From an uncultured Collinsella sp. (GTDB lineage: Bacteria; Actinomycetota; Coriobacteriia; Coriobacteriales; Coriobacteriaceae), in NCBI GenBank assembly GCA_902496645.1, contig CABVBR010000131.1, positions 1-5,662 on the forward strand: a stretch of 5,662 nucleotides of DNA, read 5' to 3'. The position numbers and the translations under genes are program-made. Below, piece by piece: positions 1 through 4,656 of this stretch; position 1 is the first letter of the stretch; each line of letters opens with the position of its first letter. Under the pieces are notes generated by a model. The model did no database searches, was not told the DNA's origin, and saw only the letters and a program-made list of their open reading frames with translations.

Positions 1-955
1 CGTAATCCAGGTCGTTCTCGTAGCGCTGGCGACGCTCGCGGATCGGGGCGAAGTACTCGTTGACGGCCTCGGTCACGTACTTCTTGAGCTGGCCGGAGCC
101 GCCCATGCCGATCTCCTCGGCAATCTCGACCTCGGAACGACCGGTGCAGATGGCGGCCGTCGAAAGCAGGCCGGACACGCCGGGGCGGTTCTCGGGATCA
201 AACGTGATCATGCGCTCGGAGTCGGTCTGGCTCTTCTTGATGCGCTTGGCCGTCTCCTCGGCGGTCATCGAGATGTTGATGGCGTTGCCGTAGCTCTTGC
301 TCATCTTGCGACCGTCAAGGCCGGGCAGCAGCGGGGTCTCGGACAGCAGCGCTTCGACCTCGGGAAATACCTTGCCGTAGCGGTTGTTAAAGCGGCGTGC
401 GATGGTACGGGTGAGCTCGATGTGCGGCAGCTGGTCGCGGCCGACGGGAACCACGTTGCCCTTGCAGAACAGGATGTCGCAGGCCTGGTGCACCGGATAG
501 GTGAGCAGAAGGCCGGTGAGCTCGTGGCCCGAGGCCTCCATCTCGGCCTTAACCGTGGGGTTGCGCGCCAGCTCGGCCTCGGAGACCAGCGACAGGAACG
601 GCAGCATGAGCTGGTTGGCGGCGGGTACGGCGGAGTGCGCGTAGATCATGGTCTTGTCGGGGTCGATACCGCAGGCAAGGTAGTCCATGACCATGTTGTA
701 CACGTTGTCCTGGATATGCTCGGTGGTGTCGCGGTCGGTGATGACCTGGTAGTCTGCGATGAGCACGTTGGTCTTGGCGCCCATGTTCTGCAGTTCAACA
801 CGGCCCTTGAGGGTGCCGAAGTAGTGACCCAGGTGCAAGCGTCCGGTCGGGCGGTCGCCGGTGAGCATGGTGAACTTCTCGGGCGTCTTTGCCAGACCCT
901 CGCGAATGGCGTTGCTCTTTTGCAGCGCTACTTCGTAGCTGTTCTCGTTTGGCAT
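1..955 (-). CDS. trpS: Tryptophanyl-tRNA synthetase, 3' end cut by window edge
   Basis: This cytoplasmic class I aminoacyl-tRNA synthetase activates tryptophan with ATP and loads it onto tRNA-Trp. From the ATG at 955 the frame is open for 318 codons to the window edge. Near the N terminus is TGDRPTGRLHLGH (residues 32-44), the TrpRS form of the HIGH ATP-binding motif. KMSKS is at residues 217-221 inside GLDGRKMSKSYGN, a canonical class I signature. Family members are about 330-350 residues, so only the last few tens of residues are missing. The start is supported by AGGAG at 961-965, five bases upstream on the minus strand. It lies 178 bp downstream of the wecA-like gene on the same strand. 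That gap has no clear intrinsic terminator and no T-box signature, so a separate promoter or co-transcription are both possible. The identification is secure. Confidence 0.96.
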   Translation of the reverse strand, partial: MPNENSYEVALQKSNAIREGLAKTPEKFTMLTGDRPTGRLHLGHYFGTLKGRVELQNMGAKTNVLIADYQVITDRDTTEHIQDNVYNMVMDYLACGIDPDKTMIYAHSAVPAANQLMLPFLSLVSEAELARNPTVKAEMEASGHELTGLLLTYPVHQACDILFCKGNVVPVGRDQLPHIELTRTIARRFNNRYGKVFPEVEALLSETPLLPGLDGRKMSKSYGNAINISMTAEETAKRIKKSQTDSERMITFDPENRPGVSGLLSTAAICTGRSEVEIAEEIGMGGSGQLKKYVTEAVNEYFAPIRERRQRYENDLDY

Positions 956-986
956 GATTGCTCCTAACGTATGCGTATTGGTCAAG

Positions 987-992
987 ATGATA
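987..992 (-). promoter_or_regulatory. Possible -10 box for trpS
   Basis: On the minus strand the hexamer TATCAT (5 of 6 matches to TATAAT) would start transcription near 980, giving a leader of about 25 nt that includes the AGGAG ribosome site. No good -35 box is found at 16-18 bp (best candidate TCAACC, 3 of 6). The rest of the 956-1133 gap is GC-rich and I see nothing else recognisable in it. Confidence 0.3.
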
Positions 993-1133
993 ACGCGTTT
1001 ATTGAAGGGGTTGAGGCGTAAGCAGGAGAGGGGCGAGAAAGGGCGGTTTGCGCGATGGGTACGGAGCTGCGCAACGGGTGCGGCGCGGCTGCGCTTGGCC
1101 AGCGGCACCTGGGCGCATCCTCGGCAGCTTACC

Positions 1134-2333
1134 CTAGCGCCTGTGGTGGCGCTCTTCCCTACGTTCCTCGGCTGCCTGCTCCTCCTGCTTAAAGGCGGGG
1201 TCGTCGGGGGTTACCAGCTCGTCTTCGTGCGTCCGCTTGTTGTAATGGTGGCGCAGGACGGGCTCAAACAGGTGCAGATGCTTGGCGAAGGCAGCCGAGC
1301 CAATGGCGAGCACGACAAAGATGAGCACGCGCGTGGGCACCTCGACCTGATTGATCGCGGCGGCGCCGGCCGAAAGCATGATGCACCAGGCGTAGATGAG
1401 CAGCACGGCCTGCTTCTGGTTGTAACCCTCTTGGATCAGGCGGTGGTGGATGTGGCCCTTGTCGGCCTGTCCGATGCTAATGTGGGCGCGCTTGCGGCGC
1501 ACGATGGCGCTGAACGTGTCGATGATGGGCACGCCGGCTACGATGAGCGGGATGATGAGTGAGGTGAGCGCGGCGGTGCGGCTCACGTTGAGCAGCGAGA
1601 TGGAGCCCAAAGCGAAACCCAACAGCAGCGACCCCGAGTCGCCCAAGAAGATGCTCGCGGGGTTGAAGTTGTAATGCAGAAAAGCCACGCACGAGCCAAA
1701 GAGCGCGATGGAGAGCGCGGCGGCGTCGATACGGCCCGAAAGCATGGCCATCGTGAACATGGTGAACGATGCGATGCCGCAAATGCCCGTGGCCAGGCCG
1801 TCGAGGCCGTCGATGAGGTTGATGATGTTGGTGAACGCCACCAGGTAGATCACGGTGATGGGGTGGGCGAGCCAGCCGAGCACGATCTCGCCAGGGGCAA
1901 ACGGGTTGACGATGACGCCGATTTTAAGGCCGCCCACGCAGGCGATAAGCGCGGCGAGCACCTGACCGGCCAATTTTTGCTTGGGCTTGAGTTGGAAGAC
2001 ATCATCGATCGCGCCGGTCGCAAAGATCACGGTAAAGGAGAGTGCCAGCACGGGGTAGCTGATGTGCAGGCGCGGGTGCGGCACCAAAACGGGCGGCCAG
2101 CCCAGGTACCAGGTGCCCAGGATCTGCACGATGCAGGCGACGACGAGGCCCAAAAAGACCGCGGTGCCGCCCATGCGCGGGATGGGCTTAGTGTTGATAC
2201 GGCGCTTGGAGGGATAGTCGACGGCGTCGAGCTTAATTGCCAGGCGCTTGACCAGGGGCACCGTGAGAAAGGTCGTGATAAAGGCAGCGGCCGCCACGCA
2301 TAAGTACGGTATGAAGCTCGTGGATGAAGCCAT
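1134..2333 (-). CDS. wecA: WecA/TagO-family undecaprenyl-phosphate GlcNAc-1-phosphate transferase
   Basis: This 399-residue polytopic membrane protein belongs to the MraY/WecA superfamily (glycosyl transferase family 4). Such enzymes move a sugar-1-phosphate from a UDP-sugar, usually UDP-GlcNAc, to undecaprenyl phosphate on the cytoplasmic face, which starts teichoic acid, O-antigen-like or other envelope polymers. Visible signatures are IPRMGG (51-56), the Asp pair D110-D111, the NIINLIDGLDGLATG block (169-183), FLGDSGS (229-235), PIIDTF (269-274) and HIHH (294-297). HIHH points to the WecA/TagO branch rather than MraY. About eleven hydrophobic segments are visible between residues 7 and 353. 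The last 35 residues are strongly charged and end in HHRR. The ATG at 2333 is the only good start, because an in-frame stop lies about 35 bp upstream. The ribosome site is weak (GGCGG about 10 bases upstream). The polymer it serves cannot be told from this window. Confidence 0.92.
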   Translation of the reverse strand: MASSTSFIPYLCVAAAAFITTFLTVPLVKRLAIKLDAVDYPSKRRINTKPIPRMGGTAVFLGLVVACIVQILGTWYLGWPPVLVPHPRLHISYPVLALSFTVIFATGAIDDVFQLKPKQKLAGQVLAALIACVGGLKIGVIVNPFAPGEIVLGWLAHPITVIYLVAFTNIINLIDGLDGLATGICGIASFTMFTMAMLSGRIDAAALSIALFGSCVAFLHYNFNPASIFLGDSGSLLLGFALGSISLLNVSRTAALTSLIIPLIVAGVPIIDTFSAIVRRKRAHISIGQADKGHIHHRLIQEGYNQKQAVLLIYAWCIMLSAGAAAINQVEVPTRVLIFVVLAIGSAAFAKHLHLFEPVLRHHYNKRTHEDELVTPDDPAFKQEEQAAEERREERHHRR

Positions 2334-2549
2334 GAATCGAAAACCGCCAAGCGTCGAAGGAAAAGGTCAAAGGGCGCTACGCGCAAAAGGGCATAGCTGA
2401 CCCATGATACTCGACCGAGGGGGTGCGGGGGTTTGCGCCGTGCGATTATCACGCGCTTACCAGATATTGGGATGTTGGCGGAGGTTCTGCCGAGTGCCGT
2501 TGTTGGGTGTCATACGGGATCTGCGATGGCAATTCTTGGCAAAATCGGC
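2334..2549 (-). other. Leader / intergenic DNA upstream of the wecA-like gene
   Basis: This 216-bp stretch separates the 3' U-tract of the 6S-like RNA from the wecA-like start codon. Read on the minus strand it holds GATAAT at 2445-2450 and TATCAT at 2404-2409, either of which could be a -10 box, but neither has a convincing -35 box. Short open frames cross it on both strands, but none has a ribosome site or recognisable product. I see no riboswitch I can name. Confidence 0.4.
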
Positions 2550-2569
2550 AAAAGAAAACCACCCCCCAC
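2550..2569 (-). terminator. 3' end of the 6S-like RNA: closing-stem arm plus U-tract
   Basis: On the minus strand the G-rich arm at 2569-2559 is followed directly by TTTTCTTTT (2558-2550). Paired with the distant 5' arm (2717-2707) it would act as an intrinsic terminator and define the RNA end. Because the pairing is long-range, some read-through into the wecA-like gene is conceivable. Confidence 0.5.
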
Positions 2570-2582
2570 GTTACGAAAATGA

Positions 2583-2603
2583 ACCCACCTAAAACAGGTG
2601 GGT
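2583..2603 (-). other. Perfect 8-bp hairpin in the 3' part of the 6S-like RNA
   Basis: ACCCACCT (2583-2590) and AGGTGGGT (2596-2603) are perfect inverted arms around a five-base loop. In the minus-strand RNA this hairpin overlaps GGTTCA (2585-2580), which can instead pair with TGAACC near the 5' end, so the two folds compete. A 3' hairpin that forms when the RNA releases polymerase is a known feature of the 6S family. Confidence 0.65.
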
Positions 2604-2726
2604 GCCCTCATCGACCGTTCCAGCGTCCTTAACAACGAAGGATACCTGTACTAAGTACGACTGTGTGGGCTCCCTAAATAAACGCGACGGTTCACCCAGT
2701 TGCTCCGCGGGGGGCGGAATATCTAT

Positions 2727-2755
2727 ATCATAAAGCGGCGCTTTGTTGATTCCAG
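2727..2755 (-). promoter_or_regulatory. Promoter of the 6S-like RNA
   Basis: On the minus strand TATGAT (2732-2727, 5 of 6 matches to the -10 consensus) lies seven bases before A2720, the first base of the proposed RNA and just outside its closing stem. At 17-bp spacing the -35 position reads CTGGAA (2755-2750), only 3 of 6 matches. The -10 box and the purine start fit the RNA boundary well; the -35 box is weak. Confidence 0.5.
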
Positions 2756-2757
2756 TC

Positions 2758-2786
2758 TTGACATTACAAAATTCGTGTCGGACGAT
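2758..2786 (+). promoter_or_regulatory. Possible promoter of the radical SAM gene
   Basis: A perfect -35 hexamer TTGACA (2758-2763) is followed at 17 bp by GACGAT (2781-2786), a poor -10 box with 3 of 6 matches. Transcription would start near 2793 and give a leader of about 78 nt. It lies back to back with the promoter of the 6S-like RNA, so the two start regions overlap within about 60 bp. Confidence 0.4.
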
Positions 2787-2857
2787 TACGGCGCCTTGGG
2801 CTTGGAGCCGTCTGTGCGGTCCGGGCCTTTGCGTTTGAGCTGCTGAATCGTTGTTTT

Positions 2858-2861
2858 GGAG
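2858..2861 (+). promoter_or_regulatory. Ribosome binding site that decides the radical SAM start
   Basis: GGAG at 2858-2861 lies nine bases before ATG 2871. A longer reading would start at TTG 2856, but that codon overlaps this ribosome site and has no good site of its own upstream. The ATG is therefore preferred. Confidence 0.7.
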
Positions 2862-2870
2862 CATGTTTTT

Positions 2871-3809
2871 ATGCCGACGTCGTTGACCGAACTTTTTTCG
2901 CCCGCCTGCCATTTGTGTCCACGCCGTTGCGGCGCGGCACGCGACGAGGGCGCGCGTGGCGTGTGCGGCGCAGACGACACGCTTAAGGTTGCCCGCGCGG
3001 CGCTCCATATGTGGGAGGAGCCGCCTATCTCGGGCGAGGCCGGCTCGGGCACGATTTTCTTTAGTGGCTGTTCGCTCAAATGCGTCTACTGCCAAAACCA
3101 CGAGATCTCGACGGGCAATTTTGGGCTTGAGATTTCGCCCGAGCGCCTGGTCGAGATTATGTTGGAGCTGCAGGACCAGGGCGCCAACAACATTAACCTG
3201 GTGACTGCGACGCATTATGCTCACCTGCTGCCGGCCGCGATTGCCGCAGCGCGGGAGCGCGGGCTGGACATCCCGATCGTCTACAACACGAGCGGCTATG
3301 AGAGGGCGAGTGCCGTGGCTGCCCTGGGTGACCTGGTTGATGTGTGGCTCACCGACTTTAAATATGCCGATGCCGGGCTTGCGCAGTCGCTTTCTCATAT
3401 TAAGGATTACCCGCGCGTGGCCGTGTCGGGCCTGGCACAGATGGCGCGCGAGATCGAGCGCCGCGGGGGAGAGCTGGTGGACGACGATGGGCTCATGAAG
3501 CGCGGTATGATCGTGCGTCACTTGGTGCTGCCGGGTCATGCGGACGATTCGTGCCGCGTGCTGGACCTGGTGTGGCAGACGGTGGGCGACGTGCCGATTT
3601 CGGTCATGAACCAGTACACGCCCAATGCACTCATGCGCGAGCAAGGCGGCGAGTTGGCACGTGCCGTGACGCGCGAGGAGTACGAGCAGGTGCTCGACCA
3701 TGCCGACGACTTGGGCTTTACGACCATGTTCTGGCAAGAAGGCGGCGCAGTGGACGAGAGCTTCACCCCGGCGTTTGACACTACCGGTGTTCTTACTAGT
3801 GCAAAGTAG
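2871..3809 (+). CDS. PflX-type (COG1313) radical SAM protein
   Basis: This 312-residue protein is a homolog of pyruvate formate-lyase activating enzymes. The radical SAM motif CSLKCVYC places cysteines at 67, 71 and 74 (C-x3-C-x2-C). They hold a [4Fe-4S] cluster that cleaves S-adenosylmethionine to make a 5'-deoxyadenosyl radical. A second cysteine set comes first: CHLCPRRC (13, 16, 20) and C32 in GVCG. This set is typical of the PflX group and may bind another metal centre. The rest follows the family's partial barrel, including YNTSGY (138-143), DVWLTDFKY (157-165) and VMNQYTP (245-251). The substrate of this family is not established as far as I know. No glycyl-radical enzyme gene is adjacent, so an activase role for a neighbour is unsupported. 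The gene stands alone on the plus strand, with the tRNA transcribed from its own promoter downstream. Confidence 0.9.
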   Translation: MPTSLTELFSPACHLCPRRCGAARDEGARGVCGADDTLKVARAALHMWEEPPISGEAGSGTIFFSGCSLKCVYCQNHEISTGNFGLEISPERLVEIMLELQDQGANNINLVTATHYAHLLPAAIAAARERGLDIPIVYNTSGYERASAVAALGDLVDVWLTDFKYADAGLAQSLSHIKDYPRVAVSGLAQMAREIERRGGELVDDDGLMKRGMIVRHLVLPGHADDSCRVLDLVWQTVGDVPISVMNQYTPNALMREQGGELARAVTREEYEQVLDHADDLGFTTMFWQEGGAVDESFTPAFDTTGVLTSAK

Positions 3810-3817
3810 TGCGTTTG

Positions 3818-3903
3818 CCGATGATTTTTCTGGGACGGGGATAAATAATCATCGGGTGGCCCGGGCGTTCGAAAAGTAGTCAAAACAGCCCCGTCCCAAA
3901 AAG
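3818..3903. repeat. Interleaved inverted-repeat (pseudoknot-like) intergenic element
   Basis: Two perfect inverted repeats interlock in this gap. Arm pair A is CCGATGATT (3818-3826) with AATCATCGG (3847-3855). Arm pair B is TGGGACGGGG (3831-3840) with CCCCGTCCCA (3889-3898), which can lengthen through TTTTT/AAAAA with a single bulged C. The order A, B, A', B' is that of an H-type pseudoknot. A small CGGG-TGG-CCCG hairpin sits at 3853-3863. Neither strand has a U-tract on the correct side for an intrinsic terminator, because the T runs are on the 5' side of the stem. It could be a 3'-UTR structure of the radical SAM gene or a dispersed palindromic repeat. I cannot decide between them from one copy. 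Confidence 0.6.
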
Positions 3904-3918
3904 ACTGGGTATTGGGCG

Positions 3919-3946
3919 TTGACAGTTGGCGAGCCGTAGGTAAAAT
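3919..3946 (+). promoter_or_regulatory. Promoter of tRNA-Ala
   Basis: A perfect -35 TTGACA (3919-3924) is separated by 16 bp from TAAAAT (3941-3946, 5 of 6 matches). Transcription should begin around 3952-3954, a few bases before the mature tRNA 5' end. This is the best sigma-70-type promoter in the window. Confidence 0.85.
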
Positions 3947-3959
3947 ATCAACTTGTCCT

Positions 3960-4035
3960 GGGGACGTAGCTCAGTTGGGAGAGCGCTGCCGTCGCATGGC
4001 AGAGGCCGAGGGTTCGACTCCCTTCGTCTCCACCA
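3960..4035 (+). tRNA. tRNA-Ala, anticodon CGC
   Basis: This 76-nt cloverleaf reads GCG alanine codons. The acceptor stem GGGGACG/CGTCTCC carries G3.U70, the classic alanine identity element, and the discriminator base is A73. The D arm is GCTC/GAGC with an eight-base loop. The anticodon stem is CTGCC/GGCAG and the loop GTCGCAT, giving anticodon CGC at 3993-3995. The variable loop has five bases, and the T arm GAGGG/CCCTT encloses TTCGACT. The CCA end is encoded at 4033-4035. Base 32 is G, opposite U38, where a pyrimidine is usual. The gene has its own promoter and terminator, so it is a single-tRNA unit. Confidence 0.97.
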
Positions 4036-4046
4036 TTGGATTTGAT

Positions 4047-4078
4047 AAGCCGCTGACATTGTGTCGGCGGCTTTTTTT
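4047..4078 (+). terminator. Intrinsic terminator of tRNA-Ala
   Basis: AAGCCGC (4047-4053) pairs with GCGGCTT (4067-4073). The stem continues through a T.G pair and four more pairs to a three-base loop (4059-4061), 12 bp in all. The U-tract at 4072-4078 has seven T residues, overlapping the stem base. The start codon of the next gene lies only 20 bp past the T run. Confidence 0.92.
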
Positions 4079-4097
4079 AAAAAGAAAGGGCTGTACC

Positions 4098-4574
4098 ATG
4101 GCCGAGCTTGAGTCCCAACCACTGTCTGCCGAGGAGCGCGCCGAGTTGGAAGAGCTCCGCGCCGAGAAGGCTCGTCGCGAGGCCCAGGAAGAGGCGCGCC
4201 GCGAGCGTGAGGAGCTGGCCGCCTTGCGTGCCGAGCGTACGAAGGCCGAGGAGGCCGCTGCGAAGATCGCATCCGAGCCTGCACCCGCGCCCAAGCCCGC
4301 CGCCGCGAAGCCCGCGCCCAAGCCCACGCCTGCGCCCAAGCCCGCCGCACCCAAACCTCAGCCCAAAAAAGCCGCTCGCCCCAAGCCCGTCGAGCCCAAA
4401 CCGAGCCGCGACGAGATGACCTTTGCCCAGCGCATGGTCACCTCCAAGGAGCCTACGGGCGAGAATGAGATTCCCGGCATGGCTCCGGCTCAAAAAATCA
4501 TCATCGTGCTCGCCCTCATCGCGTTTATCGTCTTTATGGCCTACACAATCACGGGCAGCATGGGCCTGCACTAA
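4098..4574 (+). CDS. Small coiled-coil, Pro/Lys-rich protein with C-terminal membrane anchor
   Basis: I do not recognise this 158-residue protein. Residues 10-58 are almost all Glu, Arg, Lys, Ala and Leu, with heptad spacing that suggests a coiled coil. Residues 59-104 are a Pro/Lys/Ala linker with repeated KPAPKP-like units, similar in style to TonB linkers. Residues 105-132 are a more ordinary segment with RDEMTFAQRM and EIPGMAPAQK, which may be the conserved core. Residues 134-152 (IIIVLALIAFIVFMAY) form one membrane helix, followed by six residues. There is no signal peptide, so it looks tail-anchored with the bulk in the cytoplasm. The start is ATG 4098 with GAAAGG at 4084-4089. The same frame stays open upstream through the tRNA, but that part is not coding. 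It lies 82 bp before pncB on the same strand and may be co-transcribed. It is probably a real gene, of unknown role. Confidence 0.8.
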   Translation: MAELESQPLSAEERAELEELRAEKARREAQEEARREREELAALRAERTKAEEAAAKIASEPAPAPKPAAAKPAPKPTPAPKPAAPKPQPKKAARPKPVEPKPSRDEMTFAQRMVTSKEPTGENEIPGMAPAQKIIIVLALIAFIVFMAYTITGSMGLH

Positions 4575-4585
4575 CCTGTTCGCGC

Positions 4586-4600
4586 CGGGCTCCATGCCCG
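4586..4600. other. Short GC hairpin between the anchored protein gene and pncB
   Basis: CGGGC (4586-4590) and GCCCG (4596-4600) flank a five-base loop. No T-tract follows on either strand, so it is not a standard intrinsic terminator and does not rule out co-transcription of the two genes. The other bases of this 82-bp gap show only the pncB ribosome site. Confidence 0.3.
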
Positions 4601-4656
4601 CACGTCCGCCTCGCCCAACCCTCAGCCTCTGCACAACACATCCGAAAGGTCGCCCC

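Larger units (their letters stand above)
2550..2720 (-). ncRNA. ssrS: Structured RNA resembling 6S RNA
   Basis: 6S RNA is a roughly 160-200 nt RNA that mimics an open promoter and sequesters the housekeeping RNA polymerase holoenzyme. Read on the minus strand, the 5' segment 2717-2707 pairs over 11 bp with 2569-2559. Two of the pairs are G.U on the minus strand but would be A.C mismatches on the plus strand, which fixes the direction. TTTTCTTTT (2558-2550) follows at once. Inside, TGAACC (2694-2689) can pair with GGTTCA (2585-2580). GCCC (2680-2677) can pair with GGGC (2607-2604), and TCCTT/AAGGA caps the far end (2642-2638 with 2630-2626). Between the inner stems lie unpaired strands like a 6S central bubble. 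The 3' hairpin ACCCACCT/AGGTGGGT followed by TCA resembles 6S RNAs as I remember them. The size of about 171 nt fits. Family assignment rests on manual folding, so an unrelated structured RNA remains possible. Confidence 0.6.

Noticed and set aside
956..1133. T-box riboswitch before trpS
   Set aside because: The minus strand has no sequence like the conserved T-box AGGGTGGNACCGCG, and no terminator/antiterminator pair was found. The leader from the likely -10 box is too short.
422..2303. Several plus-strand open frames of 180-210 codons (422-967, 954-1562, 1674-2303)
   Set aside because: They are antisense to trpS and the wecA-like gene, are dominated by Gly, Ala, Arg, His and Asp, and show no family motifs or ribosome sites.
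2404..2632. Small plus-strand frames of 62 and 69 codons
   Set aside because: No ribosome site, low-quality composition with many Cys, Arg and Trp residues, and overlap with the structured RNA region.
2704..2718. Local TCCGC-GGGGG-GCGGA hairpin as a terminator
   Set aside because: No U-tract follows on either strand. The same bases form a longer closing stem of the 6S-like RNA, so this is treated as an alternative local fold.
2589..3737. Long open frame of 382 codons on the minus strand opposite the radical SAM gene
   Set aside because: It lies antisense to a well-supported gene with all family motifs, has no recognisable domain, and its last part runs through the structured RNA region. Long antisense frames are common in GC-rich DNA.
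3848..3866. CGGGTGGCCCGGGC as a T-box-like motif
   Set aside because: It is only superficially similar to the T-box core. No specifier stem or downstream synthetase or amino-acid gene follows, and the segment is better explained as part of the inverted-repeat element.
3803..3880. Direct repeat AAAGTAGT at 3803-3810 and 3873-3880, as a target-site duplication
   Set aside because: The first copy overlaps the radical SAM stop codon and the second lies inside the inverted-repeat element, so they do not flank it. An 8-base match may be chance.
3912..4097. Upstream in-frame extension of the anchored protein gene through the tRNA
   Set aside because: The peptide VAQLGERCRRMAEAEGSTPF is a familiar spurious translation of a tRNA gene. 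The extension would include the tRNA and its terminator.
3880..4350. Minus-strand frame containing RRRESNPRPLPCDGS
   Set aside because: This is the well-known false peptide from antisense translation of a tRNA gene; the rest is antisense to the anchored coiled-coil gene.
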